Both the position numbers and the translations under genes were made by a program. Below, one piece after another: positions 8,164 through 16,392 of a stretch of 49,470 nucleotides of DNA. This DNA comes from Candidatus Gastranaerophilales bacterium. Its GTDB lineage: Bacteria > Cyanobacteriota > Vampirovibrionia > Gastranaerophilales > Gastranaerophilaceae. Below the pieces are notes generated by a model that was not told where the DNA came from, searched no databases, and was given only the letters and a program-made list of their open reading frames with translations. The stretch's first letter is position 1, and every line of letters begins with the position of its first letter. The stretch is taken from NCBI GenBank assembly GCA_944322945.1, contig CALUQN010000017.1, forward strand, positions 1-49,470, read 5' to 3'.

Positions 8164-9540
8164 ATGGCTGTAAACGCAAAGAAACCGCAAAACGATTTGA
8201 ATCTTTTACCTCAAAACATAGAGGCAGAAGAAGCGATTTTAGGGGCAATACTGGTTAATCCGGATTGTATAACAAAGATAGTTGAGCATTTGAAGCCGGA
8301 GAGTTTTTACAAACCCGCCCACAGATATGTTTACGAGGCAATGCTGGAACTTTTTAACAACAACGACAGGATAGATATCGTCACTGTTTCTGATGTTTTA
8401 AGCTACAGCCAGAAACTGGATATAGTCGGCGGTCGTGCTTTTATAAACGATTTGAGTTACAAGACAATAACCACCTCAAACGTTGAATATTACGCCAAAA
8501 TAGTTCAGGAAAAAGCGATTAAGCGCGCCTTGATAAACGCAGGTTCAGAGATAGTTTCATTTGGCTACGATGTGAACCCGATAGATGAATCATTGGACAG
8601 CGCGGAAAAATTGATTTTCGACATAGCAGCAAACAAGGCAACGAGCGATCTTGTACCGGCAAAAGATTTGGTATTAAAAACTTACGAAAAGATAGAATAC
8701 CGCTATGAGCATCAGGATGAACTTTTGGGAGTACCGACGGGTTTTTATGATTTGGACGAAACATTAAACGGGCTTCAAAAATCAGACCTGATAATCCTTG
8801 CGGCGCGTCCTGCGATGGGAAAAACAGCATTTGCGCTGAATATCGCCCAGAATGTAGCGATTAGAGCGAAAGTGCCTGTAGCGATATTTTCTCTTGAAAT
8901 GTCAAAGGATCAGTTGATGCACAGAATGTTATGTTCGGAAGCGGAAGTTGATTCCCAGCGCTTAAAGACCGGAAATATGCAGAGCAAAGACTGGGAAAAG
9001 CTGGTAAATGCAATGAACGAATTTTCACAGGCGCCAATATATATAGATGACACATCAGGGTGTACGATTACGGATATCAGGGCGAAATGCCGCAGATTAA
9101 AGATGCAGGAAAAAGAGCTTGGCTTAATCCTTATAGATTACTTGCAGCTGATGGAGGGTTCGGGTCGTGAGGACCGTATGCAGCAGATATCCGCAATCTC
9201 CAGAGGATTGAAGATACTGGCAAAAGAGCTTGATGTACCTGTAATAGCACTGTCACAGCTATCACGTGCGGTGGAATCCAGAACAGACAAACGCCCGATG
9301 CTGTCAGACCTGCGTGAATCCGGCGCGATAGAACAAGACGCGGATATTGTAATGTTCATATACAGAGATGAGTATTACCGTAAAACCGAGGATGGGGAAG
9401 AAGAGGTTCAAAGAGCGGACACAAAAGGTGAATCCGAGATAATAATCGCAAAACACAGAAACGGCGGCTTGGCGAACATCAAGCTGATATTCCAGGGTAA
9501 TATAACAAAATTCAAAAACCCGATTAAGCCGAATTTTTAG
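8164..9540 (+). CDS. dnaB: Replicative DNA helicase DnaB
   Basis: This is the hexameric ATP-driven helicase that unwinds DNA ahead of the replisome and loads primase. The N-terminal primase-interacting domain (LPQNIEAEEAILGAILVNPD) is followed by the RecA-like motor: Walker A AARPAMGKTAF near residue 214, SLEMSKDQLMHRM, Walker B LGLILIDYLQLM near 319, and the LSQLSRAVESR...LSDLRESGAIEQDAD segment. It is full length (458 residues) with no intein. The frame is open from 8116, but the promoter and the AAGGAG at 8147-8152 favour the ATG at 8164 (MAVNAKK). It stands alone between repeat-rich gaps, about 12 kb from the proposed origin. Confidence 0.95.
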   Translation: MAVNAKKPQNDLNLLPQNIEAEEAILGAILVNPDCITKIVEHLKPESFYKPAHRYVYEAMLELFNNNDRIDIVTVSDVLSYSQKLDIVGGRAFINDLSYKTITTSNVEYYAKIVQEKAIKRALINAGSEIVSFGYDVNPIDESLDSAEKLIFDIAANKATSDLVPAKDLVLKTYEKIEYRYEHQDELLGVPTGFYDLDETLNGLQKSDLIILAARPAMGKTAFALNIAQNVAIRAKVPVAIFSLEMSKDQLMHRMLCSEAEVDSQRLKTGNMQSKDWEKLVNAMNEFSQAPIYIDDTSGCTITDIRAKCRRLKMQEKELGLILIDYLQLMEGSGREDRMQQISAISRGLKILAKELDVPVIALSQLSRAVESRTDKRPMLSDLRESGAIEQDADIVMFIYRDEYYRKTEDGEEEVQRADTKGESEIIIAKHRNGGLANIKLIFQGNITKFKNPIKPNF

Positions 9541-10581
9541 AGCAAACGTTATAGTTTGACAAACGAAACGTGAGTCGACCGGTGGGCACGCATTCGCTTT
9601 GCCCACCTATAACTAAAAAATACAGAATGCTGTCAGGCAATGCCTGACCTACAGAAACTCAACAATGCACTTTGTACCCTCCCCAGGTCGGGGAGGGCAA
9701 GGGTGGGGAACAAACGTAACGTTTGCATCAACATTCTTTCAACAAACTGAAATACCGTCTTTTGAAGATGTTCAAGAAACTTTAAAAGTCTTTGAAAATC
9801 CGGCTTTTATTTCGCCCGTAAGAGCTTTTCAATATTCTTCCCTCTCCTAAATTAGGAGAGCGGATTTGCCGGCTATTACTAACTCCTCCCCCTTGACGGG
9901 GGGAGGAATTAAAACTGCTAAGCTCTTACGGGCATGACAAAGTTGGTGGGCACGCGTTCGCTTTGCCCACCCTATAACTCTGTTGCTCCCCATCCCAGCC
10001 TGTCTTGAATTTGCTTCACGCTCGGAAAGTTTCGCTTTTGAACCTGCGGTTCAACTTCGCTCAATTTCCTCGCTAACCGGACTAACTGCGTGTCGTCCGT
10101 CCGCAAATTCGCTTCCCCAAGCCGGGGAAGGAGGTTTAAACAAATTTAGCATGACAGATTAATGAAATGGACTTAACTGCTTAAAGTCTTAAAGTCCTAA
10201 CGTCTTTAATTTTGAAAGACTTTTAACAGGCGGCTTTTAGTGCGCCCGTAAGAGCTTTTCAATCTTAGTAGGACAGGGGCAGGGGTGAGGTCTTTCTGTC
10301 AGGCATTGCCTGACCTACATAAACTGCAAACATGATGTTTGCTCAGAATGACAATAATTTTGCGGCGATTTGTCTTGCAGTTTCTACTTTATATGTTTTT
10401 CACAAAACAATTGTTTCTGCTGTTTGTCTGAATCCATTGCCGCTGTTGACTCTTGCCAGATAATAATTTATTTTCTGATTGTTTACTGTTAATTTTTGTA
10501 AACATTTCTTTACATATTAGTATTTCGGTTAATTTATTTATGATAAAATTATTGAAAAATTTGTTGAGGGAGTACATTTTT
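9541..10581. repeat. Repeat-rich intergenic region upstream of the glycan cassette
   Basis: About 1 kb without a credible gene. It holds a CAAACGTTATAGTTTG palindrome right after dnaB, the GTGGGCACGC block twice, GTCAGGCAWTGCCTGAC palindromes at 9632-9648 and 10298-10314, G-rich hairpins at about 9677-9707, 9840-9862 and 9888-9906, and one well-preserved copy of the coding-like module (9733-9840, read as TFFQQTEIPSFEDVQETLKV) plus a 3' fragment at about 10204-10260. A run of CTTAAAGTCTTAAAGTCCTAA-like decamers lies near 10182. The last 130 bases are AT-rich and should contain the promoter of the cassette; TATGATAAAAT at about 10539 is a possible -10. Confidence 0.6.
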
Positions 10582-11316
10582 ATGGAGAAAAATGTCATTT
10601 GTATGAAATGGGGTGACAAGTTTGACGCCGATTACGTCAACCGGCTCTATGACATGGTCGAACGTAATTTAAAAATCCCTCATAGATTTGTCTGCTTTAC
10701 TGATAATCCGGATGGTATTAACCCGAAAGTTGAAATCCGCGAAATCCCTCCCCTCAATGAAGACGGCATCCCGGACAGAATGTGGAAAAAGTTAACTGTC
10801 TTTGGCGAAAAACTAGCTGACCTCACAGGACAAGCTCTTTTTCTGGATTTGGACATTATTATCCGTGACGATTTAACCCCGTTTTTTGACGCCGAAGGCG
10901 ATTTTTTAATTATTAAAGATTGGGATTTTCCGCATGATATTATCGGTAACTCTTCCGTTTTTCGCTTTGAAATCGGTAAGCACCCGGATATTATCGAACA
11001 TTTCTATCAGGAAGGCAAAGATATCAGAAAACGCTACAAAAACGAACAGGCGTTTCTGACTTACGAAATGTACAGAAAAGGTATTCTCAAATACTGGGAT
11101 AAAAATTGGTGCGTAAGTTTCAAACGAAACTGCCTGCATAAATTCCCTGTGTGCTGGTTTAAGGTGCCAAGAGACCCGCAAGAATCTAAAATCTTAATTT
11201 TCCACGGCAAACCTACCCCAAAACAAGCCTATGAAGGCTACTTTGGCAAATGCGGGTTCCGATATATAAAACCCACCCGCTGGCTGGAAAAATATTGGAC
11301 CGGAGTTAGCAAATAA
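10582..11316 (+). CDS. Glycosyltransferase with DXD motif, first gene of the glycan cassette
   Basis: This 244-residue protein is likely a cytoplasmic sugar transferase for surface polysaccharide. It has the layout of a recurrent bacterial glycosyltransferase family: N-terminal ICMKWGDKFDADYVNRLY, RFVCFTDNPDGI, the nucleotide-sugar/metal motif LFLDLDIIIRDDL near residue 90, GNSSVFRF, NEQAFLTYEM, WCVSFKRNCLHKFPVCWF and ILIFHGKPTP close to the end. The start at 10582 is preceded by TGAGGGAG (10565-10572), 9 bases upstream; an open extension to 10453 has no such site. Its stop overlaps the next start by one base (TAATG), implying translational coupling with the fucosyltransferase. The sugar donor and acceptor cannot be read from the sequence. 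Confidence 0.8.
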   Translation: MEKNVICMKWGDKFDADYVNRLYDMVERNLKIPHRFVCFTDNPDGINPKVEIREIPPLNEDGIPDRMWKKLTVFGEKLADLTGQALFLDLDIIIRDDLTPFFDAEGDFLIIKDWDFPHDIIGNSSVFRFEIGKHPDIIEHFYQEGKDIRKRYKNEQAFLTYEMYRKGILKYWDKNWCVSFKRNCLHKFPVCWFKVPRDPQESKILIFHGKPTPKQAYEGYFGKCGFRYIKPTRWLEKYWTGVSK

Positions 11317-12296
11317 TGACTAAACCCAAAATTAAAATAAATTTTTGCGATAATGACGAAACTTTTGTCAATAAAGAAAAAAATGTCTTCATCGAAATTT
11401 TACAAAAGTTTTATGATATTGAAATATCTCCTAATCCTGATTTTTTGTTCTTTTCCTGTTTCGGCACAAAGCACTACTCTTTCACAAATTGCGTAAAAAT
11501 TTATTATACCAACGAAAATGTTATCCCTGATTTTAACGAATGCGACTACGGAATAGGGTTTCATCACATAAATTTTGAAGACAGATTTCTGCGCTGCACA
11601 GAATACAACCTCAAACTGCAGCCTCAAATACAAGACCGTAAAAATTTGCCCGATATTCTGGCTAAAAGAAAATTTTGCAATTTTGTATACTCAAATCGCA
11701 TAAACGGCGGCGGTGCCTCTCTCAGAACAGATTTTTGCAAAAAATTATCCCAATACAAACACATCGACTGCCCCGGAAAGGTTCTCAACAATATGCAAAA
11801 CGCCATCGCCCCGAGAAACGGCGACTGGCAGCAAGGCAAACTGGACTTTTTAAGCAATTATAAGTTCACTATTGCTTTTGAAAACCGTATGACTAACGGT
11901 TACACAACAGAAAAACTTTTTCATCCTTTAATGGCTAATTCAATCCCTATCTACTGGGGAAATCCGAAAGCTGCCGAAGATTTTAACCCGAAAGCTTTCA
12001 TCAATTGCAATGACTTTGAGTCTCTCGACGAAGTTATTGAAAAAGTTAAAGAGCTGGACAGCGACGACGAAAAATATATGGAAATGCTGCGTCAGCCTGC
12101 TATGCGTGAAGATTACGACTTTGACGGATATGCAAAACTGGAAAACTTTTTAACTCATATTATCAACAAAGGCAATAATCCTTATGTGCGTCAACGCAAT
12201 GCCTTTATAAGATTTTGCGAAAGATATGCTCCCATCCGCGACAAAGGGATGCACAAAATTTTATATCTGTTTGGAATTAAGATTAAGGTTGGATAA
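11316..12296 (+). CDS. GT10 family alpha-1,3/4-fucosyltransferase
   Basis: This is predicted to transfer fucose from GDP-fucose to GlcNAc-containing glycans. The 326-residue protein has the GT10 signature near residues 180-215: YKFTIAFENRMTNGYTTEKL followed by HPLMANSIPIYWGNP, including the conserved E and K that contact GDP-fucose in the Helicobacter pylori enzyme. Upstream are KFCNFVYSN and the DCPGKV.NN region typical of the family. No C-terminal heptad repeats of the Helicobacter type are present; the protein instead ends HKILYLFGIKIKVG, a motif echoed in the kinase-like protein at 20388-21389. It starts within the stop of the previous gene and is 2 bases from the GT11 fusion. Family assignment is strong; linkage specificity is inference. 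Confidence 0.9.
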   Translation: MTKPKIKINFCDNDETFVNKEKNVFIEILQKFYDIEISPNPDFLFFSCFGTKHYSFTNCVKIYYTNENVIPDFNECDYGIGFHHINFEDRFLRCTEYNLKLQPQIQDRKNLPDILAKRKFCNFVYSNRINGGGASLRTDFCKKLSQYKHIDCPGKVLNNMQNAIAPRNGDWQQGKLDFLSNYKFTIAFENRMTNGYTTEKLFHPLMANSIPIYWGNPKAAEDFNPKAFINCNDFESLDEVIEKVKELDSDDEKYMEMLRQPAMREDYDFDGYAKLENFLTHIINKGNNPYVRQRNAFIRFCERYAPIRDKGMHKILYLFGIKIKVG

Positions 12297-12298
12297 AA

Positions 12299-13978
12299 AT
12301 GGAAAAAACTAAGTATGAAATTGTTTCTCTTGGCTGGAATTGTCAGGTCAGAACATATTTAACAATGTACGGTTTGATAAAAACAAAAGCTCAAGGTCGG
12401 CTTTCTATGCCGTTTGATTTAGCTGTATTCCCAACGGCTAGTGTTTCAAAATTACTTGTGGATAACAGCGATTATTTTTCAGGGCTTGAATACGGCTTTA
12501 TGGAAGATGCAAGAAGAATGGAATGGCAAAATCTAAAATACAACAGCCGCCTACCTCATGACCTTGACTGCGGCGAAGAGGATAGAGAAAAAATTACCGA
12601 ACGCTACAAACAAAGATTTAAAAACCTGAAAGCGACAATAGAATCAGATGATTTCCTCTTTTTTGTCCACAACGTACAGGGTACGACAGACCAGATCAAC
12701 GAATTATACAAAACACTGAAAACCATCCGCAAAGATAAACCATTCAAATTGATTGTGTGGGATATAGAAGACTTGATTACTGATAAAGAAAATCTCAACC
12801 CTGATATCAGCTTGATTCAAAGTTATCATCCTTACGCAGACCTCCATGACGACTGGTACAAACCTGAAAAACAAACCATAAAAACAGATGCATGGACCGC
12901 CGGTCTTGTTGAAGATACTGCAAAAATCATCCAATCATGCGGGTTTGAGGTTGTGCGATACAAGAAAAAATCACTGTGCAGCTTTCTGCCGGCACTAAAA
13001 AGAGATATTAAACTATTCCTCACAATCACAAACGACAGCGGAACAAATTCAAAAGTTCTGGTATTCCTCGGCAAAAAATACCGCCTGAAAACATGGAATC
13101 CGCAGCTTGACAAAGTCATCATCCGACTGCAAGGCAGAATGGCAAACCAGATGTTTGAATGGGCGCTTTCAAAAGCCATCAAAAAACAAACCGGCATACA
13201 GCCGATTTTTGACGACAGCGAAGAAACCCAGAAGCTCTCCGCATTTAATATTGATTTCAAAAAATATACGATTGAAAAGCCGCTCAAATACAAACTTTTC
13301 AGAAAAACAATTCCCCTCCGGAACCTGCGCAACAAGCTCACAAAAATTAAAATAAAGATACCGGAACACCACGAAAATCCGCCGTTTAAGTTTGACGAAA
13401 GGTTTATTAACGTAAAGGCGCCTGTATATCTTGACGGATTTTTCCAGTCTTACAAATATCTGGATATGGTGCGCGATGAACTTCTGGAAGATTTTAAGCT
13501 GAAAAAGCCGCTTGATTCTAAAAACAAAAAAATGCTTGAGCTGATTAAAAACACCGAATCCGTATCTTTGCATTACAGAAGAACGGATTACCTGAAAGCG
13601 CGCGTGGCAAACGTCATGGGCTCCTGCACAGATGAATACTACAAGGCTGCGGTCAACATTATTGCGGAAAAAACCAGAAAGCCTTTGACCTTATTTATCT
13701 TTTCTGACGACCCAGAATGGGTGACGCAAAATGTACATTTTGACCAAAAAGTTGTCGTAGTAGATATAAATTCAGGCAAAAAAGGGTACTGTGACGTAGA
13801 GTTGATGAAAAATTGCAAACATAATATAATAGCAAACAGCAGCTTTTCATACTGGGCAGCCTGGCTTAATGAAAATCCTGAAAAGATAGTCATAGCGCCA
13901 AAAATATGGATGAAGAACATACAATCCGACTACGATTTAATCCCGCCGGAATGGATAAGGATAGGAGGGCAAATTTGA
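12299..13978 (+). CDS. Fusion of a DUF1796-like domain and a GT11 alpha-1,2-fucosyltransferase
   Basis: Two domains are visible in 559 residues. Residues 1-250 resemble DUF1796, a putative papain-like cysteine peptidase family: SLGWNCQVRTYLTMYGL, a PFDLAVFP segment, LLFFVHN-type strands and YHPYAD. Residues of about 270-559 are a GT11 fucosyltransferase: VIIRLQGRMANQMFEWAL, YLDGFFQSYKYLD, the GDP-fucose motif SLHYRRTDYL near 422 (usual form HxRRxDY), FIFSDDPEW, and LMKNCKHNIIANSSFSYWAAWL. The 3' end overlaps the GT2 start by 4 bases. GT11 enzymes add alpha-1,2-fucose to galactose; paired with the GT10 just upstream this would allow difucosylated Lewis-b/y-like ends. The role of the N-terminal domain is unknown. 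Confidence 0.85.
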   Translation: MEKTKYEIVSLGWNCQVRTYLTMYGLIKTKAQGRLSMPFDLAVFPTASVSKLLVDNSDYFSGLEYGFMEDARRMEWQNLKYNSRLPHDLDCGEEDREKITERYKQRFKNLKATIESDDFLFFVHNVQGTTDQINELYKTLKTIRKDKPFKLIVWDIEDLITDKENLNPDISLIQSYHPYADLHDDWYKPEKQTIKTDAWTAGLVEDTAKIIQSCGFEVVRYKKKSLCSFLPALKRDIKLFLTITNDSGTNSKVLVFLGKKYRLKTWNPQLDKVIIRLQGRMANQMFEWALSKAIKKQTGIQPIFDDSEETQKLSAFNIDFKKYTIEKPLKYKLFRKTIPLRNLRNKLTKIKIKIPEHHENPPFKFDERFINVKAPVYLDGFFQSYKYLDMVRDELLEDFKLKKPLDSKNKKMLELIKNTESVSLHYRRTDYLKARVANVMGSCTDEYYKAAVNIIAEKTRKPLTLFIFSDDPEWVTQNVHFDQKVVVVDINSGKKGYCDVELMKNCKHNIIANSSFSYWAAWLNENPEKIVIAPKIWMKNIQSDYDLIPPEWIRIGGQI

Positions 13979-14898
13979 AAGTAACTGTTGCAATACCGAC
14001 TTATAACAACTTAAAAGACCTGAAACGGGCGCTGGAGTCTGTCTTTATGCAAGATTTTGAGGATTATGAAATTATAATTGCAGACAATTCAACAAATAGC
14101 GAAACAGAAGAGTACATCAAAGGATTAAACCATCCGAAAATTGATTATTTTAGGAACATTCCGCCTGTCAGTCCTTCTGCAAACTGGAACAAAATGCTGG
14201 ATAAATCTCAAGGCGAATATATCAAAATTCTCTTTGACGACGACTGGTTCCTTACAAAAGACGCGCTTGGGAAAATCGTTAAAGTAATGGACGAACATCC
14301 GGAGGCTGATTTTGGATATTGCAGACAAATCGGATTTAAGCGCGGCACAAACAAAGTCGTCCACAGACGTGCACAAAAATACGTCAAAAGACTGCAAAAA
14401 GACCCCACGGAACTTTTGCTTGCTAACAGAATTTCCGCCCCGAGTGTTGTATTTTTCAGACGCTCGAAAAATTATAAGTTTGATACATTGTTAACGTGGG
14501 GCGTCGATACTGATTTTTATATTCAGGCAATAACTGATAACCCCAATTTTGCTTTTATAAATGAAGAACTGATTGCTCTGGGTGTCTCAGAAACACAACT
14601 CACAAGGCGTTGTGAAAACAGTATTGACATTTTGTTAAATAATGATTGCTACTTATATAACAAGCACTATGACATTATTAAAACATCAAAATACAAAAAG
14701 AAAATTGAAGCTCGAATACTCAATTCTCTAAAATTTTACAATGTACAAAATTTAGAAGAGTTAAATAGCATACTCACCTATACAAAAGCTCCAGAATTTG
14801 TAGCTGAATACTATACGAAAAAGTCCCAAAACTTAGCGGCGAAAATCCGCACTGTTATTGAAATTCTTACAGGGGGGGGGGGGCTTCGTACGCGTTAG
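13975..14898 (+). CDS. GT2 family glycosyltransferase with poly-G tract at its 3' end
   Basis: This is an inverting GT-A glycosyltransferase of the capsule/LPS type. KVTVAIPTYNN at the N-terminus, IIIADNSTN, ANWNKMLDKSQGEYIKILFDDDW (DDD metal site near residue 87) and APSVVFFRRS are diagnostic. The start is TTG at 13975, overlapping the previous stop (TTGA) and preceded by AGGAGGG at 13963-13969; the upstream in-frame ATG at 13906 lies deep in the preceding gene and lacks a site. The last codons read through a 12-G run (14872-14883), ending LTGGGGLRTR. One G fewer would extend the protein about 70 residues into repeat DNA to 15088; one more would end it after about 10 codons. It is the fourth gene of the coupled cassette. 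Confidence 0.85.
   Translation: MKVTVAIPTYNNLKDLKRALESVFMQDFEDYEIIIADNSTNSETEEYIKGLNHPKIDYFRNIPPVSPSANWNKMLDKSQGEYIKILFDDDWFLTKDALGKIVKVMDEHPEADFGYCRQIGFKRGTNKVVHRRAQKYVKRLQKDPTELLLANRISAPSVVFFRRSKNYKFDTLLTWGVDTDFYIQAITDNPNFAFINEELIALGVSETQLTRRCENSIDILLNNDCYLYNKHYDIIKTSKYKKKIEARILNSLKFYNVQNLEELNSILTYTKAPEFVAEYYTKKSQNLAAKIRTVIEILTGGGGLRTR
14872..14883 (+). repeat. Poly-G tract (12 G) at the 3' end of the GT2 gene
   Basis: Twelve consecutive G lie about 15 bases before the stop of the GT2 frame. Each length class gives a different C-terminus: LRTR-stop with 12, a fusion through 15088 with 11, ASYALA-stop with 13. It is long enough to be slippage-prone. It also marks the junction between the gene and repeat DNA, including a CCTCCCCCTTGATGGGGGAGGG-like hairpin at about 14994-15017, so it could instead be part of a repeat that trimmed the gene. 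Confidence 0.6.
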
Positions 14899-15077
14899 CG
14901 TAAGCTTTGCGGACACCATCCACCCGTTTATCAATTTTCTGTTTCTTCTACCGCACAGCGGCACCGGCGCGGCTTTGCCGGCTATTACCGTCTCCTCCCC
15001 CTTGATGGGGGAGGGCGGGTGGGGGTGTCTCCGCGAACGTGAAACCAATCCAAGACAGATTAGGTGGAAGGGGGCTT

Positions 15078-15626
15078 ATGCAAATTAAAATTGTCCAAAA
15101 AATAATTGATAAACTCCGCGGCAAACCTGTCCGGTTCTATATGTTTGACAAAAAAGTAAACGTCCACCCGACAGCAGACATTGATTCCAATACCGAAATC
15201 GGCGACTACACATACATAAACAAAAACGTCGATATCACAAAATCAAAAATCGGAAACTACTGCTCCATAGGTTCACACGTAAGAATAGGACTGGGAGAAC
15301 ACGACATAACACAAATATCCACCTCCAGCTTACTGTCGGAAAACGGGGGCTACAAGGGGCTTACGCAAAAAGACTGCATAATCAAAAACGATGTATGGAT
15401 AGGAGTCGGCGCCGTCATTCGCCGCGGCGTAACCGTAGGCAACGGGGCGGTTATCGGAGCAAATTCGTTTGTAAACAAAGACGTGCCGGATTTTGCTGTA
15501 GTTGGCGGCTGCCCGGCAAGGATTATCAAATACCGGTTTGATAAAGAAAAAATAGAAAAAATATTAAAAACTGAATACTGGAACTACCCGCCGGAAGAAG
15601 CCAGAAAAATCATCAAAAAGCTTTAA
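15078..15626 (+). CDS. Left-handed beta-helix acyltransferase (CatB/WbbJ-like O-acetyltransferase)
   Basis: The 182-residue protein is predicted to transfer an acetyl group to a sugar of the surface glycan. It has hexapeptide repeats (TAD-IDSNTE-IGDYTY-INKNVD, IGNYCSIGSHVRIG), the catalytic His region GEHDI, IIKNDVWIGVGAVIRRGVTVGNGAVIGANSFV and the VVGGCPARIIKYRF closing strand typical of xenobiotic/sugar acetyltransferases. The ATG at 15078 follows AGGTGGAAGGGGG at 15062-15074; an open extension to 15039 lies in repeat DNA. It is 179 bases behind the GT2 gene and closes the cassette, followed by a repeat array. Confidence 0.87.
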   Translation: MQIKIVQKIIDKLRGKPVRFYMFDKKVNVHPTADIDSNTEIGDYTYINKNVDITKSKIGNYCSIGSHVRIGLGEHDITQISTSSLLSENGGYKGLTQKDCIIKNDVWIGVGAVIRRGVTVGNGAVIGANSFVNKDVPDFAVVGGCPARIIKYRFDKEKIEKILKTEYWNYPPEEARKIIKKL

Positions 15627-16392
15627 CACCGTCCGACAGTATTATTGTCAGGCAATGCCTGACCTACAGTAACACCTGCGCGTTAGCGCTAAAGAGATTT
15701 GTGAAAGTTATCAATTACATTACAAAAAATACGCGTTAGCGCTAATGAAAATTGGGGGAATTATCAATTATATTGCATTAACTGCGCGTATGCGCTAAAG
15801 AGATTTGTGGAAGTTATCAATTACATTACAAAAAATGTGCGTTAGCGCTAAAGAGATTTGGGGGGCACGCGTGCGCTTTGCCCACCCTATAACTCTTTCG
15901 CCCAACAATGCACTTTGTACCCTCCCCAGGTCGGGGAGGGCTAGGGTGGGGAGCAAACGTAACGTTTGCATCAATAGGACTATTCAACTTTTAAAAAGTC
16001 GACTTTTGAAAATGCTCAAGAGATTTTGAAAGACTTTTAACAGGCGGCTTTTTTTACGCCCGTAAGAGCTTGTCAATATTCTTCCCTCTCCTAAATTAGG
16101 AGAGCGGATTTGCCGGCTATTACTTACTCCTCCCCCTTGACGGGGAAGGAGGTTTAAACAAGTTCAGCATGACAGATTAATGAAATGGACTTAACGTCCT
16201 AACGTCTTATCGTCTTAACGTCCCTTTTTCTGCAAACGTTTCGTTTGCTCTTTTAATCGCAATAAAAGAGAAAGAAATGAACATGGAAAAGATTCTTCGC
16301 TAACGCTCAGATTTGCCATATAAGCCCCCGCACTTTTTATTTGAAAATGAACCTTCTTCATGCTAAAAAAGATTTGAAATAAGGATTTTTTT
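15627..16392. repeat. Repeat-rich intergenic region before bioB
   Basis: No gene is seen. Contents in order: palindrome GTCAGGCAATGCCTGAC (15647-15663), the 53-bp periodic array (listed separately), the GTGCGCTTTGCCCACC block, a G-rich hairpin (about 15920-15950), CAAACGTAACGTTTG (15954-15968), a decayed coding-like module (15970-16078), further hairpins (16085-16100, 16128-16150) and decamer-like ACGTCTTATCGTCTTAACGTCC repeats (16195-16227). The last 150 bases should hold the bioB promoter; the RBS ATAAGGA is at 16379-16385. Confidence 0.6.
15679..15860 (+). repeat. 53-bp periodic array around a TTAGCGCTAA palindrome
   Basis: Cores CGCGTTAGCGCTAA occur at 15679, 15732, 15785 (as CGCGTATGCGCTAA) and 15838, exactly 53 bp apart. 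Between cores, two alternating spacer versions are seen: one with AGAGATTTGTGAAAGTTATC and AATTACATTACAAAAAAT, the other with GAAAATTGGGGGAATTATC and AATTATATTGCATTAACT. Both end in similar ATCAATTA-containing segments. The same array, in opposite orientation, is at 27805-27924. It is not a CRISPR: the spacers are related to each other and the core is palindromic. Confidence 0.8.

Noticed and set aside
9665-9850. 61-codon open frame between dnaB and the glycan cassette
   Set aside because: It is composed of a G-rich hairpin repeat plus the coding-like module, with no start signal; treated as part of the repeat family.
14858-15088. 76-codon open frame after the GT2 gene
   Set aside because: It has no ribosome binding site, starts inside the GT2 gene and runs through the poly-G and a repeat hairpin. 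It matters only as the read-through product of an 11-G tract.
15679-15860. Regular repeats reminiscent of a CRISPR array
   Set aside because: The spacers are related to one another and alternate between two types, the core is a palindrome of about 10-14 bp, and no cas gene is in the window.
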